From Bacillus sp. AFS015802 (lineage in GTDB: Bacteria; Bacillota; Bacilli; Bacillales; Bacillaceae_B), in the NCBI RefSeq assembly GCF_002561455.1, contig NZ_NTUP01000013.1:169891-233890 (forward strand): a stretch of 64,000 nt of DNA, written 5' to 3'. Below are positions 53,031 to 64,000 of this stretch, piece by piece (the stretch's first letter is position 1; every line of letters starts with the position of its first letter). The position numbers and the translations under genes were made by a program. Below the pieces are notes generated by a model. That model was not told the origin of the DNA. It saw nothing but the letters and a program-made list of their open reading frames with translations, and did not search any database.

Positions 53031-55204
53031 TTACGTGTGATTTCCTCCATGATGAAGGCTTCGATGACGTCGCCTTCCTTCACATCATTAAAGTTCTTAA
53101 TCGTAATACCACATTCGTACCCTCTGGCTACGTCTTTTGCATCATCCTTAAAGCGCTTAAGGGCATCGAGTTCGCCTTCAAAGATAACGATTCCGTCACG
53201 GATGAGACGAACTCCGCTATCGCGAGAAATCTTACCTTCTGTTACATAGCTTCCCGCAATCGTACCAACTTTAGACACCTTAAATGTTTGACGGACTTCT
53301 GCCTGACCAATGATTTTCTCTTCAAACTCAGGATCAAGCATCCCCTGCATAGCAGCTTCGATTTCTTCCATGACCTTATAGATGATACGGTGTAAACGAA
53401 TTTCCACACCTTCTGCTTCGGCCGTACGTTTTGCATTGACATCAGGTCGCACATTGAAGCCGATCACAATGGCATTTGAAGCAGACGCCAGTGTAATATC
53501 CGATTCATTGATCGCACCCACGCCTGTGTGGATGATACGGATATTGACACCTTCCACTTCAATCTTCATTAACGAAGCGGCGAGTGCCTCAACGGACCCT
53601 TGGACGTCCGCTTTCAGCACAAGGTTAAGGTCCTTCATTTCTCCCTGTTTCATTTGTTCGAACAGGTTCTCAAGGCTCACCTTGGACTTCTCTCCACGCT
53701 GTGCCTGAAGCGCTTGGGATGCACGTGCTTCCCCGACGGAGCGAGCGGTTTTCTCGTCTTCGAATACGACGAAACGATCCCCTGCTTGTGGAACATCATT
53801 CAACCCTGTGATTTCAACAGGAGCAGATGGACCGGCTTCTTTCACACGGCGGCCAAGGTCATTGACCATAGCACGGACACGCCCGAATGTATTACCTACT
53901 ACAATTGGATCCCCTACTTTTAACGTTCCATTTTGAACGAGTAAAGTCGCAACTGAGCCACGGCCTTTGTCCAATTGAGCTTCAATGACTGTTCCTTGTG
54001 CAAGACGATCCGGATTTGCTTTAAGCTCTTCCACTTCACTTACAAGAACGATCATTTCAAGTAGGTTGTCGATCCCTTCACCAGATAATGCAGATAATGG
54101 AACGAAGATTGTGTCTCCACCCCATGCTTCAGGAACCAATTCATACTCTGTGAGCTCCTGCATTACACGATCCGGGTTGGCAGCTTCTTTATCCATTTTA
54201 TTGACAGCGATGATGATCGGAACTTCAGCCGCTTTCGCATGATTGATTGCTTCAACCGTTTGAGGCATCACACCGTCATCGGCAGCTACTACAATGATAG
54301 CAATGTCCGTTACCTTGGCACCGCGTGCACGCATAGTCGTGAAGGCAGCATGCCCAGGAGTATCAAGGAAAGTGATTTTCTTTCCGTCCACTTCTACTTG
54401 GTAAGCCCCGATATGCTGGGTGATTCCGCCAGCTTCGCCTGCTGTCACTTTCGTGTTGCGGATTGAGTCAAGAAGCGTTGTTTTACCATGATCGACGTGA
54501 CCCATGATGGTTACGACAGATGGACGTTCCACTGTTTGCTCTTCTGTATCTTCAGTGAAATACACTTCAAGATCCGTAGCATCTACCTTAATCTCTTCTT
54601 CCACTTCCACTCCGTATTCCCCAGCAATCAATTCAATCGAATCTTTATCCAGTTCCTGATTGATGGTTGCCATGACACCAAGCATGAACAGTTTTTTGAT
54701 GATTTCAGATGGTTCTTTATGAAGCTTTTTGGCAAGTTCTGAAACCGTCAGTGATTCTGAGAATGTGATCTTTGATGGAAGCTCTTTTTTCTTCGCAGGC
54801 GTTTGCTGTTGTGGAGCCTGTTTGAAATTTTTATTCTGCTTATTATTTTGTTTGTTGTTTCTGTTTTTGTTGTTGTTGTTATTATTATTGAAGACCTTCT
54901 TCTCCTTTGATTGGTTCTGTTGATCGTGTTTTTTTCCTTCACGGCTTTTCGGTGCTGTCTTTACTTTCTCCTTGTTGGGAGCTTCTTCTGACTTCGCACT
55001 TGTTTTCGAATCTTTTTGGGCTGTTTTATTCCCCTGCCCTTTAGAATCACCTTTGTACATTGCGTCTAATTTCGTTACTGCGTCGTCTTCTATAGTTGCC
55101 ATATGGTTTGATACCTCAATATTCAGTTGCTTTAATTTTTCGATCACATCTTTGCTTGAAACATTGTATTTTTTCGCATATTCATATACACGCATCTTGC
55201 TCAT
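53027..55204 (-). CDS. infB: translation initiation factor IF-2
   Basis: A 725-residue GTPase that brings initiator tRNA to the 30S subunit. The N-terminal IF2N motif is [21 protein letters not shown] linker with a poly-asparagine stretch lies at about 95-130. A second IF2N subdomain follows. The G domain has G1 [12 protein letters not shown] (about 235-246), G3 [12 protein letters not shown] and G4 NKMD. Domains II, III and the fMet-tRNA-binding C2 domain follow. ATG 55204 with GGGGGTG upstream is the start; the frame is open to 55264. Confidence 0.98.
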   Translation of the reverse strand: MSKMRVYEYAKKYNVSSKDVIEKLKQLNIEVSNHMATIEDDAVTKLDAMYKGDSKGQGNKTAQKDSKTSAKSEEAPNKEKVKTAPKSREGKKHDQQNQSKEKKVFNNNNNNNKNRNNKQNNKQNKNFKQAPQQQTPAKKKELPSKITFSESLTVSELAKKLHKEPSEIIKKLFMLGVMATINQELDKDSIELIAGEYGVEVEEEIKVDATDLEVYFTEDTEEQTVERPSVVTIMGHVDHGKTTLLDSIRNTKVTAGEAGGITQHIGAYQVEVDGKKITFLDTPGHAAFTTMRARGAKVTDIAIIVVAADDGVMPQTVEAINHAKAAEVPIIIAVNKMDKEAANPDRVMQELTEYELVPEAWGGDTIFVPLSALSGEGIDNLLEMIVLVSEVEELKANPDRLAQGTVIEAQLDKGRGSVATLLVQNGTLKVGDPIVVGNTFGRVRAMVNDLGRRVKEAGPSAPVEITGLNDVPQAGDRFVVFEDEKTARSVGEARASQALQAQRGEKSKVSLENLFEQMKQGEMKDLNLVLKADVQGSVEALAASLMKIEVEGVNIRIIHTGVGAINESDITLASASNAIVIGFNVRPDVNAKRTAEAEGVEIRLHRIIYKVMEEIEAAMQGMLDPEFEEKIIGQAEVRQTFKVSKVGTIAGSYVTEGKISRDSGVRLIRDGIVIFEGELDALKRFKDDAKDVARGYECGITIKNFNDVKEGDVIEAFIMEEITRK
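54838..54910 (-). repeat. AT-rich triplet repeat coding a poly-asparagine linker in infB
   Basis: Plus-strand runs of TTGTTG and TTATTA encode an Asn/Lys/Gln stretch between the two IF2N parts of IF-2. It is a low-complexity linker that probably varies in length between strains. Confidence 0.75.
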
Positions 55205-55208
55205 ATGT

Positions 55209-55526
55209 TCACCCCCACTGAGATTCATCGAGCAGTTCGGATAATTTCCTGGCAAAGCCTGCATCCATGATGGCCACGACTACCCTGGCCTCTTTTCCGA
55301 TGGCTTGACCTAAATCATGCCTGTTTTCCACTAAGCATACCGGGACATGATACGATTTACATTTGTCCGTGATTTTCTTGTTTGTATTAGCAGAAGCATC
55401 TTTGGAAAGAATGACAAGTTTCGCTCGTCCACTACGAACTTCTTTAATAACAAGCTCTTCACCTGAAATAATCTTACGTGCCCGATTCGCCAATCCTAAA
55501 AGTGACATCCAACGATTTTGATTCAT
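55209..55526 (-). CDS. ylxQ: YlxQ, L7Ae-family RNA-binding protein
   Basis: A 105-residue L7Ae/L30e/Gadd45-fold protein: [20 protein letters not shown] (about 5-24) and [17 protein letters not shown]. It binds kink-turn-type RNA in family studies. It lies directly between ylxR and infB, with 4 bases to infB, the constant Firmicute order. The start is ATG 55526. Confidence 0.94.
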   Translation of the reverse strand: MNQNRWMSLLGLANRARKIISGEELVIKEVRSGRAKLVILSKDASANTNKKITDKCKSYHVPVCLVENRHDLGQAIGKEARVVVAIMDAGFARKLSELLDESQWG

Positions 55527-55536
55527 ACGCTAAACG

Positions 55537-55806
55537 TTACTCCTTTTCCACAAGGCTAATCAATTCATCGTAAAGAGATTCATCTATTTTCGCTTGTAAT
55601 TGATTGGCTAAAGTATTTTTCTTTTTAGCTTGTAAAATGACGTCTTTATCCTTTGAGAGATAAGCCCCACGACCCGATTTCTTTCCCGTCGGATCGATGG
55701 AAACCTCCCCTTCTTTCGATCTTACAATACGTATCATTTCTTTTTTCGGTTTCATTTCACCCGTTGCCACACATTTGCGCAACGGGATCTTTTTATTTAC
55801 ACCCAT
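55537..55806 (-). CDS. ylxR: YlxR (RnpM, RNase P-associated modulator)
   Basis: An 89-residue protein with KKIPLRKCVATGEMKPKKEM and SVDPTGKKSGRGAYLS-like wording (here SIDPTGKKSGRGAYLS), the YlxR signature. YlxR/RnpM binds RNase P RNA in recent B. subtilis work. ATG 55806 with AGAGGTGGG upstream is preferred to GTG 55815. It follows nusA by 12 bases. Confidence 0.95.
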   Translation of the reverse strand: MGVNKKIPLRKCVATGEMKPKKEMIRIVRSKEGEVSIDPTGKKSGRGAYLSKDKDVILQAKKKNTLANQLQAKIDESLYDELISLVEKE

Positions 55807-55818
55807 CTTACCCACCTC

Positions 55819-56952
55819 TTAATCTTGATTTTCGAAATCAATATTTAAAGGCTCGTTGTCATACTCTTCCTCTTCATCCTGAGGCAAAAAGGCCTCTTCG
55901 CGAGGATATAGCCCTAGTTCGCGGGCATCTGTTTCACTCTTGATATCAATCTTCCAGTTTGTCAATTTAGCTGCAAGGCGAGCATTTTGACCACGTTTAC
56001 CGATTGCAAGTGAAAGCTGATAGTCGGGAACCACGACTCTGGTTGCTTTGTCTTCTTCATTCACCTGGACATCCAATACTTTGGATGGACTCAAGGCATT
56101 GGCTACAAACGTCACAGGGTCCTCTGACCACTGGACGATATCGATCTTCTCGCCCTTTAATTCATTGACGATTGCCTGAACGCGCGCTCCTTTGGTTCCG
56201 ACACATGCACCTACCGGATCGACTTCAGGATTTTCCGCATGCACGGAAATCTTAGAGCGGTCACCGGCTTCACGGGCAACTGATTTGATTTCCACTGTTC
56301 CGTCAAAGATTTCCGGAACCTCGATTTCAAATAATCGCTTTAATAATCCAGGGTGAGTTCTTGAAACAAAGATCTGAGGACCTTTTGTCGTCTTCTCCAC
56401 CTTGGTGATGAATACTTTGATCCGGTCATGAGGTTTGTAAGTTTCGTTAGGCATTTGCTCACTCACCGGTAAGAGGGCTTCGATCTTCCCTAAAGCCACA
56501 TAGATGAAACGATTATCCTGACGTTGAACGATACCTGTCATGATATCCTCTTCACGGTCCACAAACTCGGAATAGATGATTCCTCTCTCTGCTTCCCTCA
56601 CTCGCTGAGTCACAACCTGCTTGGCTGTCTGAGCTGCGATCCGGCCAAAATCTTTTGGCGTCACTTCAAGTTCCACAACGTCCCCGACTTCATAGCTTGG
56701 ATTGATTTCTGCGGCATCTTCAACTGAAATCTCAAGGCGGGAATCAAATACTTCATCCACGACTTCCTTCCGGGCGAAGACTCTCATCGTACCCGTATCA
56801 AGGTTAAGGTCTACACGGACATTCTGTGCTTGGTTAAAATTTCGCTTGTAAGCTGACACCAGGGCCGCTTCGATTGCTTCTATGATGACATCTCTTGCAA
56901 TGCCTTTCTCTTTCTCTAAAACAGTAAGAGCATCTAATAACTGAGTGCTCAT
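55819..56952 (-). CDS. nusA: transcription termination/antitermination factor NusA
   Basis: A 377-residue factor (B. subtilis 371) that binds RNA polymerase and the nascent RNA. Domains: N-terminal polymerase-binding part (MSTQLLDALTVLEKEKGIA, 1-125), S1 (about 130-200, GIVQRQDNRFIYVALGKIEA), KH1 and KH2 (about 205-345, with GACVGTKGARVQAIV and AIGKRGQNARLAAKL). The tail is acidic. The start is ATG 56952 after AAGGGGGATG. It follows rimP by 35 bases. Confidence 0.97.
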   Translation of the reverse strand: MSTQLLDALTVLEKEKGIARDVIIEAIEAALVSAYKRNFNQAQNVRVDLNLDTGTMRVFARKEVVDEVFDSRLEISVEDAAEINPSYEVGDVVELEVTPKDFGRIAAQTAKQVVTQRVREAERGIIYSEFVDREEDIMTGIVQRQDNRFIYVALGKIEALLPVSEQMPNETYKPHDRIKVFITKVEKTTKGPQIFVSRTHPGLLKRLFEIEVPEIFDGTVEIKSVAREAGDRSKISVHAENPEVDPVGACVGTKGARVQAIVNELKGEKIDIVQWSEDPVTFVANALSPSKVLDVQVNEEDKATRVVVPDYQLSLAIGKRGQNARLAAKLTNWKIDIKSETDARELGLYPREEAFLPQDEEEEYDNEPLNIDFENQD

Positions 56953-56987
56953 GGTGGTTTCATCCCCCTTTATAATGCGGTTAGTTC

Positions 56988-57458
56988 CTATGAAAATGTA
57001 ACAGCCAAACGTGCGATGGCTATCTTATCTGTTGGAATTTCAACCTTCTTTTTTCGAGTCTTAATGGTTACTTCCAATGATAACTGGTCTGAAGTATAGG
57101 AAAGAAGTGTCCCTTCGAAGGCTTTTTCGCCGTTCAACGGCTCATACGTTTTTACATAAACGTTTTTGCCTATGGCTTTCTCGAAGTCCTTGTCTTTCTT
57201 TAAAGGACGTTCAGCCCCCGGTGAAGAAACTTCTAAAAAGTAATTATGAGGAATTGGGTCAATTTCATCTAACTTTTCACTAAGTCTTTCACTTACTATT
57301 CCGCATTCTTCAATGTCAACACCTGAATCTTTGTCGATGAATACACGAAGAAACCAATTGGATCCTTCTTTTACATATTCCATGTCGATGAGTTCCAAAG
57401 ACATGTCATCTAAGATTGGTGTTACAATTTCTTCTACAAGTGTGGTTATTTTGCTCAT
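56988..57458 (-). CDS. rimP: ribosome maturation factor RimP
   Basis: A 156-residue 30S maturation factor, beginning [20 protein letters not shown], with [21 protein letters not shown], split around [11 protein letters not shown], and the signature [23 protein letters not shown] 57458 with AGGAGGTAAGT upstream is the start; the frame is open to 57494 without a family match. It heads the rimP-nusA-ylxR-ylxQ-infB unit. Confidence 0.96.
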   Translation of the reverse strand: MSKITTLVEEIVTPILDDMSLELIDMEYVKEGSNWFLRVFIDKDSGVDIEECGIVSERLSEKLDEIDPIPHNYFLEVSSPGAERPLKKDKDFEKAIGKNVYVKTYEPLNGEKAFEGTLLSYTSDQLSLEVTIKTRKKKVEIPTDKIAIARLAVTFS

Positions 57459-57535
57459 ACTTACCTCCTGGTCTATAGGAAAATCTTGCACCAAGACTAG
57501 AAATGATAGTTCAAAAAATCTCCATGTAATAACGA

Positions 57536-57560
57536 AAGAGTGGGGTGCGACCCCACTCTT
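57536..57560 (-). terminator. terminator of polC
   Basis: AAGAGTGGGGT pairs perfectly with ACCCCACTCTT over a GCG loop; TCGTTATTAC follows on the minus strand. It lies 85 bases after the polC stop. Confidence 0.8.
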
Positions 57561-57645
57561 CTACCTTTAGAGCTATCTTTAGTATTTCCAATAAAAATAT
57601 ACCATAATCAACATTTTTATGCAAACAATTCCCGTGATAGCGGTC

Positions 57646-60600
57646 TTAGAACAGGGATAATTGGTTCTTATCCGGCAAAGCTTCCAGGCAGCCGTGATTA
57701 TCCAGATACTCAATGATGGTCTTTGAAACACGGCCCCTTTGCTGCAGGTCTTCCTTCGATAGAAATTCCCCATCCCCTCTTGCATTCACAATATTGATGG
57801 CAGCATTGGTACCAAGCCCCGGGATAGAGTTGAACGGCGGAATCAATGTGTCTCCATCGATCACAAATTCGGCTGCCTCTGAACGATACAGGTCTACTTT
57901 CTGGAACTTATAGCCCCGTTCGCACATTTCAAGGGCCAATTCCAGGACCGTTAACGTATTCTTTTCTTTCGGAGAGGCATCGAGGCCTTTACCATTGATT
58001 TCCTCGATCTTGGCTCTGACCGCCTGTGATCCCCTTACCATCGCTTCGATATCGAAATCCTCTGCACGGACGGTAAAGTAAGCGGCATAGTACAGGAGTG
58101 CATGATGCACTTTAAAGTATGCAATCCGTACAGCCATCAATACATAAGCGGCAGCATGGGCTTTCGGGAACATATACTTGATCTTCAAGCAGGAATCGAT
58201 ATACCAGTCAGGTACTCCGTTCTTCTTCATCTCTTCCACCCATTCATCCTGGAGGCCTTTTCCTTTACGCACAAATTCCATGATTTTAAAGGCAAGGGAA
58301 GGCTCAAGTCCTTGATAGATTAGATACACCATAATATCATCACGACAACCGATTACTTCGCTCAGATTACAGATGTTGTTATGGATGAGCTCTTGTGCAT
58401 TTCCAAGCCACACATCGGTACCATGGGAAAGGCCTGAAATTTGGACCAGCTCGGAGAACGTTGTCGGTTTTGTATCCTCTAGCATCTGCCGGACGAATCT
58501 CGTACCGAATTCAGGGATTCCGAGTGTCCCGGTCTTACACATGATTTGATCTTCAGTCACACCAAGGGATTCAGTACCGCTGAAAATTTTCATTACCTCA
58601 GGGTCGTCTGTTGGAATCGTCTTGGGATCGATCCCGGATAAATCCTGAAGCATGCGGATGACGGTCGGGTCATCATGTCCCAGAATATCCAGCTTCAAGA
58701 GATTATCATGGATGGAGTGGAAGTCAAAATGCGTCGTTTTCCATTCCGAACCCGAATCGTCAGCCGGAAACTGTATCGGTGAGAAATCATAGATATCCAT
58801 ATAATCCGGTACTACGATGATCCCCCCTGGATGCTGTCCGGTCGTTCTCTTCACACCGGTGCATCCACTGACCAATCGATCAATTTCCGCCCCCCGGATT
58901 TGAAGCTGATTGTCATTCGCGTACCCTTTCACATACCCGTAGGCGGTCTTTTCCGCTACTGTACCGATTGTACCTGCCCGATACACATTATCCTCACCGA
59001 ACAGAACCTTTGTGTAGTTGTGGGCATTCGGCTGATACTCCCCTGAGAAGTTCAGATCGATATCCGGAACCTTGTCCCCTTTAAATCCAAGGAAGGTTTC
59101 AAAAGGAATGTCGTGCCCGTCTTTTCTATAAGGAACGCCGCAATCAGGGCAGTCCTTATTTGGCAGGTCGAATCCTGATCCCACCGATCCATCATCAAAG
59201 AACTCGGACTTCTTGCAGGACGGACAAACATAATGAGGAGGCAGTGGATTCACTTCCGTGATTTCCGTCATCGTCGCTACAAAAGAAGACCCCACCGATC
59301 CACGTGAACCGACCAGATATCCGTCATCCAAAGATTTCTTCACCAGCTTATGCGAAATTAAATAGATGACAGCGAAACCATGTCCGATGATACTCTTTAA
59401 TTCTTTTTCAATTCTGGCTTCGACGATCTCTGGAAGCTCTTCTCCGTAGATGCTCTTCGCCATGGCATAGCTCATCCGGCGCATTTCTTCGTCTGCACCT
59501 TCAATCTTCGGCGTATAGAGGTCATCTCTGATCGGTTTGATGACGTCTACCATATCGGCGATCTTATTGGTATTATCGACAACGATCTCTTTAGCCGTAT
59601 CTTTCCCGAGGAAGGAGAAGGCATCCAGCATTTCATTCGTTGTTCTGAAGTGAACGTCAGGGAGCTCATGGCGGTTAAGCGGGTTGGCTCCTCCCTGTGA
59701 TCCAACGAGAATCTTCCTATAAATCTTATCTGTCTCATTTAAATAATGGACATTTCCTGTAGCCACTACAGGCTTATCCAGCTTTTTGCCAAGTTCGACG
59801 ATATTTCCGATGATATCTTCAAGGTTCTTCTCGCTCTGTACAAGGTCTAATTCGATTAAATGCTGATATACCGCTTTCGGATGAACTTCGAGATAATCAT
59901 AGAATTGAGCCGTTTCCTCGACTTCTTCTTTACCTTTCTGCATCATCCCTTCGAAAACTTCCCCTTTATCACAACCGGATCCGACCAGGATCCCCGTACG
60001 GTACTTCTGCAGTTGGGATCGAGGGATTCTTGGAACGCGGAAGAAATAATTCATATGAGATATGGAGACAAGCTTATACAGATTTTTCAATCCTTCTTCC
60101 GTCTGGGCAATCAATGTACAGTGATACGGCCTTGATCGCTTATAGGCATCGCCTTTTCCCATATAGTCATTGAATTGATTATGATTCGTGATCCCCTTTT
60201 CCACGGCGTCTTTCAGCATTTTAAGCAACAGGTACCCGGTCGTTTCTGCATCATAGATCGCTCTGTGATGCTGGGTCAATTCGATATCGAATTTCTTGGC
60301 TAATGTATTCAGCCTGTGATTTTTAAACTGTGGATATAGAAGTCTTCCCAGCTCCAGTGTGTCAATGACGGGATTGGTTGCCTTCTGGATACCGGCTTTT
60401 TGATAGCCGGCATTCAAGAAGCCCATATCGAATGATGCATTATGGGCGACCAGGATATCATCCCCCACCCATTTATGATATTTGTGAAGGACGTCATTTA
60501 TCTCTGGAGCCGTCTGTACCATGTCATCGGTAATCCCCGTTAATTCGATCGTTGTAGCAGATAACGGATGATGAGGATTGGCGAATGACTCGAATTTATC

Positions 60601-61965
60601 AATGACCTCTCCATCCTTTATTTTCACCGCTGCGAGTTCTATGATGGTGTCGTATACAGCGGAAAGTCCGGTCGTTTCCACGTCAAATACAATATAGGTG
60701 CTGTCTTCAAGTGGAAGGTCCCTGTCATTATAGGCGATCGGTACACCGTCATCGACAAGGTTCGCTTCCACTCCGTAAAGAAGTTTAATATCGTTTTTCT
60801 TACTTGCGTTGTAAGCTTCAGGGAATGACTGTGCCACTGCATGATCGGTTATCGCAACCGCTTTATGCCCCCATCTCTTCGCCTGGGCGACCAGGCTTGC
60901 CACTGAAGAAACAGCATCCATTTGACTCATTGGGGTATGCATATGAAGCTCTACTCTTTTTTCATCTGCAGGGGCGGTGTCGAGTCTTAGAACCGGCTTG
61001 ATTTCATTTACATCATTGGCAATCATCACGAGGTCGCGTACAAAGGTATCGTTTTGAATGCTTCCACGGCAGCGGACCCACATCCCTTTTTTCATATTGT
61101 TCATAACCGCTGCGTCCTCTTTATCCCTGGAGAACATCTTGACCAGGATAGAGCTTGAGTAATCGGTCACTTTAAAGGTAAGCAGGGTACGTCCGCTTCT
61201 GAGTTCCCTTGTCTCACAATCGAACACATACCCTTCAATAGCGATACGACGCTCCTCATCATAAATTTCTTCAATTTTGCGGAAGTCGGCATCGTCTTTA
61301 ATTGTAAGACCGAGCATGAATGGTCCGCTTGGTGCATCACTTGCACCCTCTTTTTCGGCTTTTTCCATTTCAATTAGAGCCTGTTTCGCTCTTTCCTGGT
61401 CCTCTTTCAGCTTTTCTTCCAAAAATTTCTCATACTCATTGCTCTGTTCCTCAACCTGACTTACCTCTGCATCCAGGACCAACTTGGGAAAACCGAAGTT
61501 TTCAAATGTCGAGGTGATCATCTCACCATATTTTCTTTTCAGCTGAGTAGCTTCTGTATCATTCGAAGCCTGAACGATGATTTTGTTTCCATTGATCTTA
61601 GGCTTTTGAGTATTTAATAATTTTAATAAGGGCGGAGATATTCCCTGGATCTCCTTCACACAGTCCTGCCAGTAATCCAAGATATGCTGATCCGTCACAT
61701 TGGGATTCAACACTTTAATCGTATAGCCCACATTTGCGATATGTTTAAAGGATGTTTGAAGTGCAATGGAAAATTTACTCCACACGTTACAAGGGATGAT
61801 TTCTTCAAACGTGAAATGAAAATGCCATTTCTTTTCCTTTCGGTATACAGCCAATTTTTCAATCTCAGCGTGCCTGAAATACTGAACAAAGGCATCCTCC
61901 GTTAAGCCTAACTGTTGAAGCAACAGTTGAAACCTTTCTCTTTTGCCCAGGGGCTTTTCTTCCAT
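57646..61965 (-). CDS. polC: DNA polymerase III alpha subunit, Gram-positive PolC type
   Basis: A 1439-residue replicative polymerase (B. subtilis 1437). Order: N-terminal region and OB fold (about 240-320), PHP domain (starts [18 protein letters not shown]) interrupted by a DnaQ-type 3'-5' exonuclease ([20 protein letters not shown], about 425-445, DEDD motif), then the rest of PHP. A four-cysteine zinc site follows ([17 protein letters not shown]). The catalytic Asp motif is [10 protein letters not shown], and the C-terminal helix-hairpin-helix region is near [14 protein letters not shown]. The start is ATG 61965 after GGGGGAAAACGACT. Confidence 0.98.
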   Translation of the reverse strand: MEEKPLGKRERFQLLLQQLGLTEDAFVQYFRHAEIEKLAVYRKEKKWHFHFTFEEIIPCNVWSKFSIALQTSFKHIANVGYTIKVLNPNVTDQHILDYWQDCVKEIQGISPPLLKLLNTQKPKINGNKIIVQASNDTEATQLKRKYGEMITSTFENFGFPKLVLDAEVSQVEEQSNEYEKFLEEKLKEDQERAKQALIEMEKAEKEGASDAPSGPFMLGLTIKDDADFRKIEEIYDEERRIAIEGYVFDCETRELRSGRTLLTFKVTDYSSSILVKMFSRDKEDAAVMNNMKKGMWVRCRGSIQNDTFVRDLVMIANDVNEIKPVLRLDTAPADEKRVELHMHTPMSQMDAVSSVASLVAQAKRWGHKAVAITDHAVAQSFPEAYNASKKNDIKLLYGVEANLVDDGVPIAYNDRDLPLEDSTYIVFDVETTGLSAVYDTIIELAAVKIKDGEVIDKFESFANPHHPLSATTIELTGITDDMVQTAPEINDVLHKYHKWVGDDILVAHNASFDMGFLNAGYQKAGIQKATNPVIDTLELGRLLYPQFKNHRLNTLAKKFDIELTQHHRAIYDAETTGYLLLKMLKDAVEKGITNHNQFNDYMGKGDAYKRSRPYHCTLIAQTEEGLKNLYKLVSISHMNYFFRVPRIPRSQLQKYRTGILVGSGCDKGEVFEGMMQKGKEEVEETAQFYDYLEVHPKAVYQHLIELDLVQSEKNLEDIIGNIVELGKKLDKPVVATGNVHYLNETDKIYRKILVGSQGGANPLNRHELPDVHFRTTNEMLDAFSFLGKDTAKEIVVDNTNKIADMVDVIKPIRDDLYTPKIEGADEEMRRMSYAMAKSIYGEELPEIVEARIEKELKSIIGHGFAVIYLISHKLVKKSLDDGYLVGSRGSVGSSFVATMTEITEVNPLPPHYVCPSCKKSEFFDDGSVGSGFDLPNKDCPDCGVPYRKDGHDIPFETFLGFKGDKVPDIDLNFSGEYQPNAHNYTKVLFGEDNVYRAGTIGTVAEKTAYGYVKGYANDNQLQIRGAEIDRLVSGCTGVKRTTGQHPGGIIVVPDYMDIYDFSPIQFPADDSGSEWKTTHFDFHSIHDNLLKLDILGHDDPTVIRMLQDLSGIDPKTIPTDDPEVMKIFSGTESLGVTEDQIMCKTGTLGIPEFGTRFVRQMLEDTKPTTFSELVQISGLSHGTDVWLGNAQELIHNNICNLSEVIGCRDDIMVYLIYQGLEPSLAFKIMEFVRKGKGLQDEWVEEMKKNGVPDWYIDSCLKIKYMFPKAHAAAYVLMAVRIAYFKVHHALLYYAAYFTVRAEDFDIEAMVRGSQAVRAKIEEINGKGLDASPKEKNTLTVLELALEMCERGYKFQKVDLYRSEAAEFVIDGDTLIPPFNSIPGLGTNAAINIVNARGDGEFLSKEDLQQRGRVSKTIIEYLDNHGCLEALPDKNQLSLF

Positions 61966-62012
61966 AGTCGTTTTCCCCCATTTCTACTCGTATATCATTT
62001 TGTTTACAGAAT

Positions 62013-62063
62013 AAAAAGGGCTGACAGCAAAAGGATTGCCTCCTTTAAAGTCGAGCCCTTTTT
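62013..62063 (-). terminator. terminator of proS
   Basis: AAAAAGGGCT and GAC pair with GTC and AGCCCTTTTT with one mismatch, with an inner AAAGGA/TCCTTT hairpin; the T run ends ATTCTG on the minus strand. Confidence 0.85.
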
Positions 62064-62074
62064 AGATTTAAAAA

Positions 62075-63778
<1,704 letters not shown>

Positions 63779-63855
63779 TTACTAGCACCTCAGTTACCCT
63801 ATATATTATTTATGTAGTGTAGGAATTTCCTTCTCACTATTTTAACTTAAATCAA

Positions 63856-63903
63856 CAGGCAGTGACACCCTCATTTTTTGATTACTGAGGGAGAAACTGC
63901 CTG
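63856..63903 (-). terminator. hairpin upstream of proS (terminator of the preceding gene)
   Basis: CAGGCAGT and CCCTCA pair with TGAGGG and ACTGCCTG, interrupted by an internal loop, over a 12-base loop; TTGATTTAAG follows. Probably ends the gene upstream (expected to be rasP), which lies outside the window. Confidence 0.6.
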
Positions 63904-63964
63904 CTTTGTTTAATAGGATTGATTTAAAAGCGGTTTTATAATTCTGTTACTTTAAAGCAGCGAG

Positions 63965-64000
63965 TAGAGGTTGATTTCCACTCCAGGTGCTCGCTTTCCG
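63965..64000. repeat. edge of a dispersed Bacillaceae intergenic repeat
   Basis: The segment reads GTAGAGGTTGATTT, CCACTCCAGG, TGCTCGCTTTCCG. I recognise this wording from many intergenic regions of Bacillus-type genomes, where it goes on as a GC-rich palindrome. The window cuts it off. A shortened relative lies at 39471-39500. Confidence 0.45.

Noticed and set aside
63779..63960. T-box riboswitch upstream of proS
   Set aside because: The hairpin sequence near GAGGGTGTCACTGCC resembles the T-box core only by chance: TGGNACCGCG and the specifier stem are missing, and the hairpin reads as a plain terminator.

Overview
The window is chromosomal DNA of an endospore-forming Bacillaceae bacterium outside the B. 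subtilis group; the genus cannot be fixed from the sequence alone. From about 11.4 kb to the right end almost every gene lies on the minus strand, in the order known from the B. subtilis chromosome between polC and ymdB. Read along that strand: proS, polC, rimP-nusA-ylxR-ylxQ-infB-ylxP-rbfA-truB-ribF, rpsO, pnp, ylxY, mlpA, ymxH, dpaAB, asd-dapG-dapA, rnjB, tepA-ylzJ, spoIIIE, ymfC and a nucleoside ABC importer, ymfF-ymfH-ymfI-ymfJ-ymfK-rodZ, pgsA-cinA, recA, rny, ymdB, spoVS, a dipeptidase and korAB. Spore genes (spoIIIE, dpaAB, spoVS, ymxH, ylxY and several coat genes) show that the organism sporulates.

The right part (44.7-63.8 kb) holds replication (PolC), transcription and translation genes (NusA, IF-2, RimP, RbfA, TruB, S15, ProS), RNA decay (PNPase) and riboflavin/FAD synthesis. 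The middle (36-44.6 kb) links diaminopimelate/lysine synthesis (asd, dapG, dapA) to dipicolinate synthase, the spore-core solute made from the DapA product, with RNase J2 and TepA downstream. The 15-36 kb part combines DNA translocation and repair (SpoIIIE, RecA), phospholipid synthesis (PgsA), RNase Y and YmdB, genes tied to EF-P modification (ymfI, ymfF, ymfH) and a nucleoside importer with its own GntR-type regulator.

The left 11.3 kb is accessory and is the most unusual part. Downstream of korB one would expect miaB, ricA and cotE; instead there is a cluster of spore-surface and sugar genes on both strands: a partial glycosyltransferase, a nucleotide-sugar dehydrogenase, two family-2 glycosyltransferases (one with a DxH motif and a C-terminal half resembling polypeptide GalNAc-transferases), three paralogous proteins resembling CsxC-type spore surface proteins, a CotY/CotZ-like cysteine-rich coat protein, and a 671-residue acidic protein ending in a diverged copy of the same fold. 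Sequences matching sigma-K promoters (AC-N16/17-CATAnnnTA) precede the dehydrogenase and a glycosyltransferase, and weaker ones precede other members. This fits late mother-cell expression of a glycosylated outer spore layer. Within it sits a two-gene unit for a ParM-type actin-like ATPase and a small ParR-like partner, a plasmid-style segregation pair with palindromic sites near its promoter.

No tRNA, rRNA, CRISPR array, insertion sequence or prophage was seen. Many clear Rho-independent terminators mark operon ends. Two fragments of a repeat that appears common in Bacillaceae intergenic DNA occur, at 39.47 kb and at the right edge.
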